Both the position numbers and the translations under genes were made by a program. 64,000 nt of DNA. Source: Aureimonas sp. AU12. Lineage in GTDB: Bacteria; Pseudomonadota; Alphaproteobacteria; Rhizobiales; Rhizobiaceae. The notes under the pieces were generated by a model. The model searched no databases. It was not told where the DNA came from and worked only from the letters and a program-made list of their open reading frames with translations. Shown piece after piece: positions 37,405 through 45,906 of this stretch; the stretch's first letter is position 1, and every line of letters starts with the position of its first letter. The stretch is taken from NCBI RefSeq assembly GCF_001463705.1, contig NZ_BBWH01000024.1, forward strand, positions 124,001 through 188,000. Reading direction: 5' to 3'.

Positions 37405-39069
37405 ATGGGCGAGAACATGAACGGCATCATCGAATTCGCGATATGGGCAGGAATCGTGCTCGTCGTGGTCCTGGCCATCGGCTTTACCATCTCGCGGCTC
37501 TACCGCCGGGCCGAGCGCGACGAGGCGTTCGTGCGTACGGGCGTCGGCGGTCGAAAGGTGGTCAAGGATGGGGGCGCCCTTGTGCTCCCGATCCTTCATG
37601 CCCTGGCACGGGTCAAGCTCAACACGGTGAAGCTCGCCGTGGACCGCCGCCGCGAGGACGCTCTGATCACCAAGGACCGCATGCGGGTCGATATCCGCGC
37701 CGAATTCTATGTGCGCGTCGACGGAAGCGACGAGGGCATCGCGCTGGCCGCGCAGACGCTCGGCGACCGCGTGAACGAGCCTGCCGCGATCCAGGACCTC
37801 GTGGAGGCCAAGCTCGTCGACGCTCTGCGCTCGGTCGCTGCCCTGAATACGCTGGACGAACTGCACGAGAGCCGGGCCGGTTTCGTGAAGGCGGTGCAGG
37901 ACGCGGTCGAGACGGACCTGCGCTCCAACGGCCTGGAACTCGAAACCGTCAGTCTCACCGGCCTCGACCAGACGGCGAAGGAGTATTTCAACGAGACCAA
38001 CGCGTTCGATGCGGTGGGTCTCGCTCGCCTGACCGAGATCACCGAGGCGCGGCGCAAGCAGCGCAACGAGATCACCCGCCAGACCGAGGTGGCGATCGCC
38101 GAGCAGGATCTCGAAGCCTCGCAGAAGCGTTTTGCGCTGCGCCGTCAGGAGGAGGAGGCACGCCTCAACCAGGAGCGCGATGTCGCGAACAAGGAGGCCG
38201 AGACGCGCGCCGAGCGGGCCAGGGCCGAGGAGACCGCCAAGCAGGCCGAGCAGGAGGCGGCGATCGACCGCGAGCGACTGATCGCCGAGCGCACGGCGGT
38301 GGCCAACAAGACCAAGGAAGAGGCCCGTATCATCTCGGAGCGACAGGTCGAGATCGCGCGTCAGGACAAGGCGGTGGCGATCGCGATGAAGAGCGAGGAA
38401 ACCTCCCGCGCCGAGGCGCAGGCGCGCGACGCCGAGGCGCTCGCCGTGGCCGCTGCCGAAAAGGTCCAGACCGCGCGGGACCGCGAGATCGCCGACCGTG
38501 CGCGCACGATCGCCGTGATCCGGGCGCAGGAGCAGGCCGAGGCCGAGGCCGTGTCGGTCACGGTCGGCGCGGATGCCGAGCGCAAGGCCGCCGAAGATCG
38601 CGCCGAGGCCATCCTGACCGCCGCCCGCGCCGAGGCGGACGCGACCAAGATCCGTGCCGAGGCCATCCAGGCGGAGGGCGAGGCGGAGGCCGCCGCGATC
38701 CGGGCCAAGAACGAGGCCAACGCGATGATCCCGCCCGCCTTCGTGGAGTTCGAGCTGATGCAGGCGCGCATCCGCATGCTGCCGGAGGCGCTGAAGGCTC
38801 TGATGGAGCCGACAAGCCGTATCGAGAGCATCCGGGTCGTGGACACCGCCGGCTTCTCGGCCGGCCGCGGTCACGGTGGCGGCGAACGAGCATCGGGCCC
38901 CGGAAACCTCGCCGACCAGCTTCTCCAGTTCTCCGGCAACAAGCCGCTGGTCGACGCGATTCTGGCCGAAGCCGGTTACGCACACGGCAACGGCTCGCTC
39001 AAGGATCTGATCGCTCCTCCCGCCGCAGCGGGCTCCGGACATCCGAAGCCCGGGAACGGGGCCGCTTAG
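37405..39069 (+). CDS. yqiK: Flotillin-family protein YqiK
   Basis: A 554-residue flotillin. A single N-terminal transmembrane helix (about 8-30) is followed by an SPFH/band-7 domain (about 35-190: VRTGVGGRKVVKDGGALVLPI, seen in pieces, and FYVRVDGSDEGIALA). Then come a very long Ala/Glu/Arg coiled coil (about 210-450), with many repeats of the EAxAxR type, and a Gly-rich tail. YqiK scaffolds membrane microdomains, and PspA-YqiJ-YqiK is a typical envelope-stress arrangement. The ATG at 37405 is preceded by AGGG; an ATG at 37417 is also possible and would remove only four residues. Confidence 0.93.
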   Translation: MGENMNGIIEFAIWAGIVLVVVLAIGFTISRLYRRAERDEAFVRTGVGGRKVVKDGGALVLPILHALARVKLNTVKLAVDRRREDALITKDRMRVDIRAEFYVRVDGSDEGIALAAQTLGDRVNEPAAIQDLVEAKLVDALRSVAALNTLDELHESRAGFVKAVQDAVETDLRSNGLELETVSLTGLDQTAKEYFNETNAFDAVGLARLTEITEARRKQRNEITRQTEVAIAEQDLEASQKRFALRRQEEEARLNQERDVANKEAETRAERARAEETAKQAEQEAAIDRERLIAERTAVANKTKEEARIISERQVEIARQDKAVAIAMKSEETSRAEAQARDAEALAVAAAEKVQTARDREIADRARTIAVIRAQEQAEAEAVSVTVGADAERKAAEDRAEAILTAARAEADATKIRAEAIQAEGEAEAAAIRAKNEANAMIPPAFVEFELMQARIRMLPEALKALMEPTSRIESIRVVDTAGFSAGRGHGGGERASGPGNLADQLLQFSGNKPLVDAILAEAGYAHGNGSLKDLIAPPAAAGSGHPKPGNGAA

Positions 39070-39256
39070 GCGCGGCGGGAACGCGGCTTGGATAGACCCT
39101 CATCAAGTCGCGCATACGCGTTCGTCGATTGCGCGGCTTCGTTATGCCGAAGTGGACCGTCCGCTTGGGCACCGAGGCCAGCCGTTGGCGTGAAAGCGGC
39201 CTTGCACTTGCAACAAAAGTCAGGTCGGGACGGTCGTTGCGTGAGGCTGGTTGTCG

Positions 39257-39916
39257 TCACCGCCTCGCACGGGCCGCTTGCGCGGCTGCGGCGATCTGCG
39301 CGAAGCGTCGCTGTTCGCGAGCGTCGAAGGCAAGCTGGACCTGCTCGTGGAGCGTTGCGGCCCGGCGAAGGCGTTGGAGTGCGATCGCTTCGAGACGGGC
39401 GCAGGACGGCTGGGGCGGGATGGCGAGAAACGAGCCTTCGATAGCGCGGGCGAAGGCTTCGGCGATCTTGACATGGGCTTCCTCGTGAGCCCGCGCATAG
39501 GCGGAAAACCCGCTCCAGAGACGGCGCAGCTCCGCGTCACGGCTGGAAGTCGCCTCGCGCCATTGTGGCAGGGTGATCGCGGCAGACACTCTGAACGTCA
39601 CTCGGCGGAAGCGACAAAGGCCGCCGCTGACGCTCGGCTCGAGGTCCACGGACCGGATGTCGATCCCGGCCGTCGCGATCGCCTTGCCGCCCCTGGGACC
39701 CTTGCGACGGATCTCGCGATCCAGCTCTTGGGAGGTGGAGCCGGAGACGTCGTAGTATCGCGTCGAGACCTGTGACGTCGTCGTGCAACCGCTGACCAAA
39801 AGCACGAGACCGAGCAGTGGCACGAGTGCATTCGAGGGAGGTAACCACCCCTCGACCTCACGTGAGACCGCGCAGGCCGCTCGAAGAGGTTTCGCCACAC
39901 TCGGGAACCGTTTCAT
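39257..39916 (-). CDS. DUF922 lipoprotein, predicted zinc-dependent protease
   Basis: A 219-residue protein. After a long leader, a lipoprotein signal ends in LVLLVSGC, giving a lipid-modified Cys at about residue 44. The mature part begins RYYDVSGSTSQELDREI and has FRRVTFRVSAAITLP, both typical of DUF922. The motif AHEEAHVKIAEAF contains HExxH, the expected zinc-binding and catalytic site. Periplasmic peptidase activity is predicted for this family but poorly tested. The leader before the hydrophobic core is unusually long, so the true start may lie further inside the gene. It runs toward the flotillin gene and does not share an operon with it. Confidence 0.8.
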   Translation of the reverse strand: MKRFPSVAKPLRAACAVSREVEGWLPPSNALVPLLGLVLLVSGCTTTSQVSTRYYDVSGSTSQELDREIRRKGPRGGKAIATAGIDIRSVDLEPSVSGGLCRFRRVTFRVSAAITLPQWREATSSRDAELRRLWSGFSAYARAHEEAHVKIAEAFARAIEGSFLAIPPQPSCARLEAIALQRLRRAATLHEQVQLAFDAREQRRFAQIAAAAQAARARR

Positions 39917-40522
39917 GCTGATCAGGATCCTGCTCGAAACAACGATGGGTCGGGTCAGGATGAAGGAAACGGGGCCGAGTTCAATCGGTGCAGAGATGCG
40001 ACGTTAGAACTTCGTTAACGCTTGGCTGTGGCAGAACGGGTTCCGGATGCGGACGAAATGATCGCTACAAGACCGTCGATCGCTGACGATCGTGCCGGTC
40101 TGTTGCAGGGAGCGGACCGGAGCGCGACGGCCGGTGCCAGGCGACTTGCGACTGCATTCAGGCGAGGGCCCTGAGCCACATGCAAGGATGCCCGCACGCA
40201 GACAAACGATCGCCCAAGCTTACTTCACGATACGTGTATCGTCGCGAGTTGCTCCCAAGCATGTCATGTGGCGTCGTCATGCCCTCAATCTCGCAAGCAT
40301 GCTCGCCGCCGCTTTTTTGTCGGGATGAACCGACAGCCGCGATTGCCCCGATGCGTTCGACATGGCTGACGGCATGGCGCCGTGGCGGTGCAACCGTACC
40401 GCCGGTGGTGCGATCCCAGGTCTCCGGGTCGGCCGATCCTGATCGGACAAATCGGTGCGCGGGCTTGGTGGCCTCCACCTGATTTCGACGACGACCGTTG
40501 GCTTGGCTTCGATGGTTCCGCT
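39917..40522. other. 606-bp gap between the DUF922 gene and the TetR gene
   Basis: No frame here resembles a known protein. The notable element is a perfect 16-bp palindrome at 40227-40242, listed separately. A CGCCGCTTTTTTG tract near 40306 contains a six-T run but no convincing stem precedes it. Confidence 0.45.
40227..40242. promoter_or_regulatory. Perfect palindrome ACGATAC-GT-GTATCGT
   Basis: Sixteen bases form two exact 7-bp arms around GT. It looks like a TetR-type operator but is not next to an obvious promoter: it lies about 280 bp past the end of the TetR gene and 310 bp upstream of the DUF922 gene start. Its ATAC/GTAT ends recall the palindromes in the TetR promoter (41173-41212). 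Confidence 0.5.
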
Positions 40523-41131
40523 TTAGCGTCGGCCCGATGTCCGGTCGGCCAGAAGGCCCGTCGCCATCGCGCGGAAGGCTTCGATCGCTTTCGGCAGCAC
40601 GGCGCGCGGCTCGTCGCTGGCGGCCACCCAGAGAGCGGCGTTGAGGGCCGCGCCGCTGAGGAGGCGGGCCGCGGCCTCGACGTCGACGGGCTTCATGACC
40701 CCCTCGGCGACGAGTTCGACAACCGCCTGCCGCGTCAGTTCAAGGCAGGCGTTCTGGCTCGGCCACGTCGAGGGATCTCCGAGGAAGGCCGGACCGTCGA
40801 GCAGCACAATCCGTCGAACCTGCGGGTCCAGTGCCATCGCGATATAGGCCGACCCCTCCGCCAGCAGCGCGTCCCAGCCGTTCGACGCCGCCTCGGAGGC
40901 TTTGCGGGCCTGCGCGGCCATTTCGCCGTCGAGTTCGGCCACGACCGCCGCGAGCAGTCCCGTCTTGTCGCCGAAGTTGTGGTAGAGCGCACCGCGCGTC
41001 AATCCGACATCGGCGGTCAGTTCGTCCATGGACGCAGCCGCGAAGCCCTTCGTCGCGAAGGCGTGGCGCGCTGCCCGGACGAGCTTGGCGCGGTTTTCTT
41101 CCATCGTCTCGAGGCGGCGGCTTGGACGCAC
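40523..41131 (-). CDS. TetR-family transcriptional repressor
   Basis: A 202-residue regulator. The N-terminal helix-turn-helix is classic (AFATKGFAAASMDELTADVGLTRGALYHNF, read in two parts); the C-terminal ligand domain contains LLDGPAFLGDPSTWP and resembles the TetR_C subgroup near YbiH/AcrR-like proteins. I chose the GTG at 41131 because GGAAGA lies six bases upstream; an ATG at 41104 is the alternative. The gene is divergent from the RidA-like/oxidoreductase genes, and two palindromes lie between them, so it probably represses both directions and responds to a small molecule handled by the oxidoreductase. Confidence 0.9.
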   Translation of the reverse strand: MRPSRRLETMEENRAKLVRAARHAFATKGFAAASMDELTADVGLTRGALYHNFGDKTGLLAAVVAELDGEMAAQARKASEAASNGWDALLAEGSAYIAMALDPQVRRIVLLDGPAFLGDPSTWPSQNACLELTRQAVVELVAEGVMKPVDVEAAARLLSGAALNAALWVAASDEPRAVLPKAIEAFRAMATGLLADRTSGRR

Positions 41132-41167
41132 GGGGATCTTCCATTCGAATGCAGATACGCACGTCAA

Positions 41168-41212
41168 TTGACATACGAAGCGTATATGAAGTACGTCACA
41201 TACGCTCAGTAT
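41168..41212. promoter_or_regulatory. TetR operator pair overlapping a -35 box
   Basis: Two similar palindromes, ATAC-GAAGC-GTAT (41173-41185) and ATAC-GCTCA-GTAT (41200-41212), are spaced 27 bp centre to centre. A consensus -35 box, TTGACA (41168-41173), runs into the first. The spacing and location between divergent genes fit repression by the TetR protein. A clear -10 box is not evident. Confidence 0.65.
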
Positions 41213-41298
41213 ATCAAGCTCGCCCGTGCCGTTAAAGCGCCGGCTGTCGCTTCGTAAAAGACGTCGCTCGCCCAACCCTCTTGATGGAAAATCGTATC

Positions 41299-41694
41299 AT
41301 GACGAAGCCCGAACCCGTTTTCCCCGCCGACCGCCACGCCCTCTACGAACAGCACGGCTACTCGGCCGCCATCCGGTCCGGCGATCTTCTGTTCGTCTCC
41401 GGTCAGGTCGGAAGCCGCGCCGACGGCTCGGCCGAGCCGGATTTCGCGGCACAGGTGCGCCGGGCCTTCGCGAACCTCGAGGCGGTCCTCAAGGCTGCCG
41501 GCTGCACCTTCGCGGACATCGTGGACGTCACCACCTTCCACACCGATCCGGAAACCCAGTTCCCGACGATCATGGAGGTGAAGAGCGAAGCCTTCCCGAC
41601 AGCGCCCTATCCGAACTGGACGGCCCTCGGCGTCAACTGGCTCGCCGGTTTCGACTTCGAGATCAAGGTGATTGCCCGCATTCCGCCGTCCTGA
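41299..41694 (+). CDS. RidA-like (YjgF/Rid superfamily) protein
   Basis: A 131-residue protein with the Rid fold: LLFVSGQVGSRADG near the start, then AAQVRRAFANLEAVLKAAG and VDVTTFHTD. True RidA proteins hydrolyse reactive enamines and imines using an Arg near the end (RxxVEVxxLP). Here the matching stretch reads YPNWTALGVNWLAG, with no Arg, so this belongs to a Rid subfamily that probably lacks the classic deaminase activity. The ATG at 41299 has GGAAAA upstream; an ATG at 41284 has none. It is the first gene of the TetR-controlled rightward unit. Confidence 0.85.
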   Translation: MTKPEPVFPADRHALYEQHGYSAAIRSGDLLFVSGQVGSRADGSAEPDFAAQVRRAFANLEAVLKAAGCTFADIVDVTTFHTDPETQFPTIMEVKSEAFPTAPYPNWTALGVNWLAGFDFEIKVIARIPPS

Positions 41695-41715
41695 TCCAAC
41701 GCCCTGCAACGACTT

Positions 41716-41737
41716 CGTCGGCGCCGAAGCGCCGACG
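41716..41737 (+). other. 9-bp stem-loop between the RidA-like gene and the oxidoreductase
   Basis: CGTCGGCGC and GCGCCGACG pair exactly around a CGAA loop, a stable GC-rich hairpin. No T-run follows, so it may attenuate or stabilise the transcript rather than terminate it. Confidence 0.5.
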
Positions 41738-41763
41738 GCAGGTCCCAGAGACGAGGAACGCGC

Positions 41764-42356
41764 ATGCACGTCCTGATCGTGACCGCTCATCCCGATCCCC
41801 GATCCTACACCCATGCGGCAGTCGCCCGTCTCGTCGCCGGGCAGGAGACGAACCCCGGCGCCACGCACGAGGTTGCCGATCTCGCGGCCGAGGGCTTCGA
41901 TCCGCGGTTCACCGCCACCGACAACGAACAGTTCCATGGGCGGGCTGACGACGCGGACGGCATCGTGGCGGAACAGCGTCGCATCGACCGGGCCGACATG
42001 CTGGTGCTGGTGTTCCCGGTCTACTGGTGGTCCATGCCGGCTGTCATGAAAGGCTGGATCGACCGCGTCTTTACGTCCGGCTGGGCTTACATCGACGATC
42101 CAAGACGGGAACGACCCGATTGCTGGGCCGGCTGAAGGGGCAGGTCGTGGCGATCGGCGGTGCCGATCGCGGCACCTACGGGCGTCGAGGCTATCTCGAC
42201 GCTCTGAACGCGCAGATCATCCAAGGCGTCTTCGGCTATTGCGGCATTGGGTCGGCAGGCCTGGACCTTCTCCTGCCGCTCGATGCAGCCAGCGAAGCAG
42301 ACGGCCTGCAACGCGCTTTCCGGATCGGGCAACGCCTGTCGGGTGGACCATCCTGA
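41764..42356 (+). pseudogene. NAD(P)H-dependent oxidoreductase (flavodoxin-2 fold), frameshifted
   Basis: Frame 1 (41764-42135) encodes the N-terminal part of a quinone-reductase-like flavoprotein: MHVLIVTAHPDPRSYTHA, then FPVYWWSMPAVMKGWIDRVF, the standard FMN-binding core. At about 42101 the frame breaks. The continuation is in the -1 frame: KTGTTRLLGRLKGQVVAIGG and GVFGYCGIGSAGLDLL, ending at 42356. Restoring one base before AAGACG gives a continuous protein of about 197 residues. Either a one-base deletion has inactivated the gene or the sequence has an error; homopolymers are short here (CCAAG). It lies 69 bp after the RidA-like gene in the same TetR-controlled unit. Confidence 0.82.
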
Positions 42357-42698
42357 TCGACCACGCCCGCCGCCGGTATGGTCAGGACGCACAGCGTCGG
42401 ACGGTCTTGGTTGGGCGCAAAGGCCTTCCCGGTTTTCGCGGCGAGACCGACGTCTCGATCTGTACCCTGATCCCCGAGGTCGCTTCTCGTGGCGCCTGCT
42501 CGGATCGCTTTCGACCGCGACTGCGGCCATCAACGAACGGCGAGGGAGCTTTCCGATGGCGCAAAACGAAAGTCTACAAGATCCATGTTCTATGGTTCAA
42601 TCGTCTTCGCACCGGGCGTCCTCGAGATGGGTATGCCTCGCGTAGTGGGGGTTCGGCGCATAGTTTTGCGCCAGTTTCGTCCGCCAGGAGCCCACTGC
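42357..42698. other. Leader region of the amino-acid-type ABC operon
   Basis: A 342-bp stretch with no recognisable gene. It holds a perfect inverted repeat, GGCGCA-TAGTTT-TGCGCC (42655-42672), ending 26 bp before the start codon. That repeat could be an operator or a leader hairpin. I see no confident promoter boxes. Confidence 0.5.
42655..42672. promoter_or_regulatory. Inverted repeat before the amino-acid-type importer
   Basis: GGCGCA-TAGTTT-TGCGCC has perfect 6-bp arms and ends 26 bp before the start codon of the binding protein. It may be an operator for an unlinked regulator or a small leader hairpin. Confidence 0.45.
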
Positions 42699-43532
42699 AT
42701 GTTCAAGCCCAACCGTTTCGCCGCCCTTGCTGCCCTGGCGCTGACATCCCTTGTCGGACTGTCGCCGGCGATGGCGGATGCGACGCTCGATCGTATTCAG
42801 GGACGCGGCAAGCTGACGGTCGGCGTCATCCTGTCGGGTGCGCCCTTCGGCTACATAGATCCGGCCACGCAGGCGCAGAAGGGGCTCAACGTCGACATCG
42901 CCAAGGCCCTGGCGGAGAAGCTCGGCGTCGAGCTGGAGACGGTGACCGTCACGCCGCCCAACCGCGTGCAGTTCCTTCAGCAGGGCAAGGTCGACGTGCT
43001 GATCGCCAACATGCAGTACACCGAGGAGCGCGCGAAGATCCTCGACCACGTCCCGACACCTTATGATCGCTCGGGCGGCGCGGCCGTGACCCGGAAGGAT
43101 AGCGGGATCAAGGACTGGGCGGACCTCAAGGGCAAGCCGGTCTGTATCTCGCAAGGTTCGAACTACGCTCAGCCGCTGGCCGAGACCTACGGCGCCGAGA
43201 TCAAGGGCCTGCCGAGCCAGCCCGACTCGCTTCTGGCGCTGAAGGGCGGCAATTGCGTCGCCGCCGTCCATGTCGGCGCGACCGTCGGGCTGCTGCTGGT
43301 GGACCGGGCGGACGAGTGGAAGGATTTCGCCATCACGATCCCGACCGAACTCATCCCGTCCGATTCCGTGATCTGGCTGCGCAAGGGCGAGGTCGATACG
43401 TCCGCTGCGCTCGACAAGGCGCTGAAGGAACTGTTTGCCTCCGGCAAGATCCTTGAGTTCGCCAAGGCGAACCGGATGATCAACACGACCTATATCGAGG
43501 GCGAGCAGAAGAAGTTCGCTGTCGCACAGTGA
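42699..43532 (+). CDS. Polar amino-acid-type ABC transporter substrate-binding protein
   Basis: A 277-residue periplasmic binding protein of SBP family 3. The signal peptide (AALAALALTSLVGLSPAMADA) should be cut after AMA. The mature start, LDRIQGRGKLTVGVILSGAPFGYID in two pieces, is typical, followed by NVDIAKALAEKLGVELE and VDVLIANMQYTEERAKIL. CAGGAG lies eight bases before the ATG at 42699. Two permeases and a GlnQ-type ATPase follow directly. The usual ligand is an amino acid, but the operon continues with a MmgE/PrpD protein and a flavin monooxygenase, so an organic acid or sulfur/nitrogen compound is possible. Confidence 0.92.
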   Translation: MFKPNRFAALAALALTSLVGLSPAMADATLDRIQGRGKLTVGVILSGAPFGYIDPATQAQKGLNVDIAKALAEKLGVELETVTVTPPNRVQFLQQGKVDVLIANMQYTEERAKILDHVPTPYDRSGGAAVTRKDSGIKDWADLKGKPVCISQGSNYAQPLAETYGAEIKGLPSQPDSLLALKGGNCVAAVHVGATVGLLLVDRADEWKDFAITIPTELIPSDSVIWLRKGEVDTSAALDKALKELFASGKILEFAKANRMINTTYIEGEQKKFAVAQ

Positions 43533-43539
43533 GCTTCTC

Positions 43540-44301
43540 ATGACAGACGGAGACCTCATGCAGGACCCGTTTCTCCAGCGCTTCATCGAGTGGGCGGGGC
43601 TCGTCGGGCTGAATTTCGACTTTCTGACCAGCCGGTTCGAAGTCGACATGTGGCTTCAGGGCATGGTGACGACGCTGACGCTCGTCGCCATCACGCTGCC
43701 GGTCAGCCTCGTGTTCGGGCTGCTCTTCGCCGCCGCCCTGACGTCGGGCCGGCCTTGGCTGGCCGGGCCCGTGCGCGCCTATGTCGAGCTCACCCGCAAC
43801 ACGCCGACGCTGGTGCAGCTCGTCTTCGCCTTCCTGGTCATCAACATGCTGATCTCGCAAGGTCTCGGCGGCGCTGAGAACAACCCGTTCACATCCTTCT
43901 TCTGGGTGGTCGCGGTCACCGGCCTCCATGTCGCCGCCTTCCATGCCGAGGCGCTGCGCGGCGGCATCGAGGCGGTGCCGGCCACCACCACGGAAGCGGC
44001 GCGCGGTGTCGGCTTCTCGCGCTTCCAGGTGCTGCGCTTTGTCGAGCTGCCGCTCGCCATCCGCAGCGCGCTGCCCGCCATCACGAACAATCTCGTCAAC
44101 CTCGTGAAGCTGACCACCGTCGGCTACGCCATATCGGTCAACGAGATCACTTATGCCTCGCTCATGATCTGGACGCAGCGCGACAACGTCGTCGAACTGA
44201 TGATCGTCCTCCTCCTGTTCTTCAGCGCCATCAATCTGGCGATCGCTCGCATCGGCCTTCTGATCGAGCGCCGTCTAGCCGTTCCCGGGTATGGTCGATG
44301 A
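43540..44301 (+). CDS. Polar amino-acid-type ABC transporter permease 1
   Basis: A 253-residue HisM/GlnP-family permease with about five membrane helices. The N-terminal LQGMVTTLTLVAITLPVSL, the VELTRNTPTLVQLVF box and the EAARGVGFSRFQVLRFVELP coupling loop (EAA motif) are all present. The start is either the ATG at 43540 or that at 43558, which has GGAGA only four bases upstream; the difference is six residues. It lies seven bases after the binding-protein gene. Confidence 0.92.
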   Translation: MTDGDLMQDPFLQRFIEWAGLVGLNFDFLTSRFEVDMWLQGMVTTLTLVAITLPVSLVFGLLFAAALTSGRPWLAGPVRAYVELTRNTPTLVQLVFAFLVINMLISQGLGGAENNPFTSFFWVVAVTGLHVAAFHAEALRGGIEAVPATTTEAARGVGFSRFQVLRFVELPLAIRSALPAITNNLVNLVKLTTVGYAISVNEITYASLMIWTQRDNVVELMIVLLLFFSAINLAIARIGLLIERRLAVPGYGR

Positions 44302-45086
44302 CGCTCGCCGCATCCAACACGAGCACGAGGCTACTCGGCGCTCCATCGATCCCGACCGTCATCTTCGCCGGCATTCTGGCGCTCGTTCTGGTCTGGCTCG
44401 CCCTGAACCCCGCACTTGCCGGCTTGCTCGTCACATGGCTGCCCTATCTCGGGCAGGGTTTTGCGATGAACGTCCTGATCGCCGTGTGCGCCATGGGGCT
44501 CGGTACGCTCGCCGGAGTCCTTCTGGGCGCCATGGAACTCTCGTCGTTCGCGCCCGTGCGGCTTCTCGCGGTGTCCTACGTGCAGGTCTTCCGCAACGCG
44601 CCGCATCTCGTCCTGATCTTCGCGACCACCTACATCTTTCCCTTCGAGATCGTCGTCTTCGGCACCTACATCCCGTTTCCGGACTGGCTGAAGGCCGTGG
44701 TCGGTCTGGCCATTCCCGCCAGCGCCCATATCGCCGAGATCACGCGCGGTGCCATCCAGTCCATCGCGACGACGCAATGGGAGGCGTCCAAGGGCGTCGG
44801 CTTCTCGTATAGTCAGACCCTGCGCTGGATCATCCTGCCGCAATGCGTCCGGCGCTCGCTGCCGGCCTGGATGAACCTTTGCGCCTCGATCACCATGGGC
44901 ACGGCGCTGGCCTCGCTCGTCGGCGTGCACGAACTCCTTCATTCGGCCAATGACGCCAGCACCGCCGTGCGGCGCACCGACTTCACGATCCTGGTCTACC
45001 TCACCGTGCTGATGGGGTTCTTCGCGTTCTGCTATCCCATCTCGCGTTTCACGCAGCGGCTCGAACGGCGCTTCGCCGACCGATGA
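44298..45086 (+). CDS. Polar amino-acid-type ABC transporter permease 2
   Basis: A 262-residue partner permease of the HisQ/GlnP type. It shows LGQGFAMNVLIAVCAMGLGTLAG, read in parts, VQVFRNAPHLVLIFA and the coupling loop WEASKGVGFSYSQTLRWIILP. It overlaps the first permease by four bases (ATGA) and the ATPase gene by four bases, so the three are translationally coupled. Confidence 0.92.
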   Translation: MTLAASNTSTRLLGAPSIPTVIFAGILALVLVWLALNPALAGLLVTWLPYLGQGFAMNVLIAVCAMGLGTLAGVLLGAMELSSFAPVRLLAVSYVQVFRNAPHLVLIFATTYIFPFEIVVFGTYIPFPDWLKAVVGLAIPASAHIAEITRGAIQSIATTQWEASKGVGFSYSQTLRWIILPQCVRRSLPAWMNLCASITMGTALASLVGVHELLHSANDASTAVRRTDFTILVYLTVLMGFFAFCYPISRFTQRLERRFADR

Positions 45087-45901
45087 CCGGAGAGGCCCCT
45101 TTCCTCATGTCTCCTTCTCCTTCCGAGCGGCCGATCCTCGTCGACATCGCGGACCTGCGCCTGTCCTTCGGCGCCAACGAGGTGCTGAAGGGCATCGATC
45201 TCACCGTGGCGCGCGGCGAGGCGGTGTCGATCATCGGCCCTTCGGGCTCGGGCAAGTCCACCATCCTGCGCTGCATCAACGCCCTGCTAGTGCCGAGCTC
45301 GGGCCGCATCACCGTCAACGGCGTGCGGGTCGACGCGCTGCGCACCGAGGCCGAGCGGATCGAGCTTCGCAAGCGCATCGGCATCGTCTTCCAGCAGTTC
45401 AACCTGTTCCCGCATCTCTCGGTGCTCGACAACATCACCATCGCCCCGATCCGCATCCTGAACGTGCCGAAGGCGGAGGCCGAGCGCCACGCAAAAGAAC
45501 TCCTCGACCGGGTGCGCCTGTCGGACAAGGTCGCCGCCTATCCCGGCCAGTTGTCGGGCGGGCAGCAGCAGCGCGTCGCCATCGCGCGCGCGCTCGCCAT
45601 GCGCCCCGACCTCGTCCTGTTCGACGAGGTCACCTCGGCGCTCGATCCAGAAACGGTCGGCGAGGTCCTCTCTGTGATCCGCAGCCTCGTCAGGGACGGG
45701 ATGACGAGCATTCTCGTGACGCATGAAATGCGCTTTGCCGAGGAGATCAGCGACAAGGTCCTCTTCACCGAGAACGGCCGGATCGTGGAGGAAGGCTCGC
45801 CCGCCGCCATCTTCCACCGGTCGCAAAACCCGCGCATCCGCCAATTCGTGCGGGGCCTCGGCGGGGAGCGCGACGATCTGGGCCATGGCGGGGGCATCTG
45901 A
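45083..45901 (+). CDS. Polar amino-acid-type ABC transporter ATPase (GlnQ-like)
   Basis: A 272-residue ATPase with Walker A GPSGSGKST, Q-loop FQQFNLFPHLSVLDN, signature LSGGQQQR, Walker B LVLFDEVTSALDPE and switch histidine in LVTHEM. This is the GlnQ/HisP pattern that works with two family-3 permeases. The start overlaps the upstream permease stop (ATGA); an internal ATG at 45107 is possible. The MmgE/PrpD gene begins five bases after its stop. Confidence 0.93.
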   Translation: MTGEAPFLMSPSPSERPILVDIADLRLSFGANEVLKGIDLTVARGEAVSIIGPSGSGKSTILRCINALLVPSSGRITVNGVRVDALRTEAERIELRKRIGIVFQQFNLFPHLSVLDNITIAPIRILNVPKAEAERHAKELLDRVRLSDKVAAYPGQLSGGQQQRVAIARALAMRPDLVLFDEVTSALDPETVGEVLSVIRSLVRDGMTSILVTHEMRFAEEISDKVLFTENGRIVEEGSPAAIFHRSQNPRIRQFVRGLGGERDDLGHGGGI

Positions 45902-45906
45902 TCGCG

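Noticed and set aside
40306-40322. Intrinsic terminator at a six-T run
   Set aside because: No stable GC-rich stem immediately precedes the T-run.
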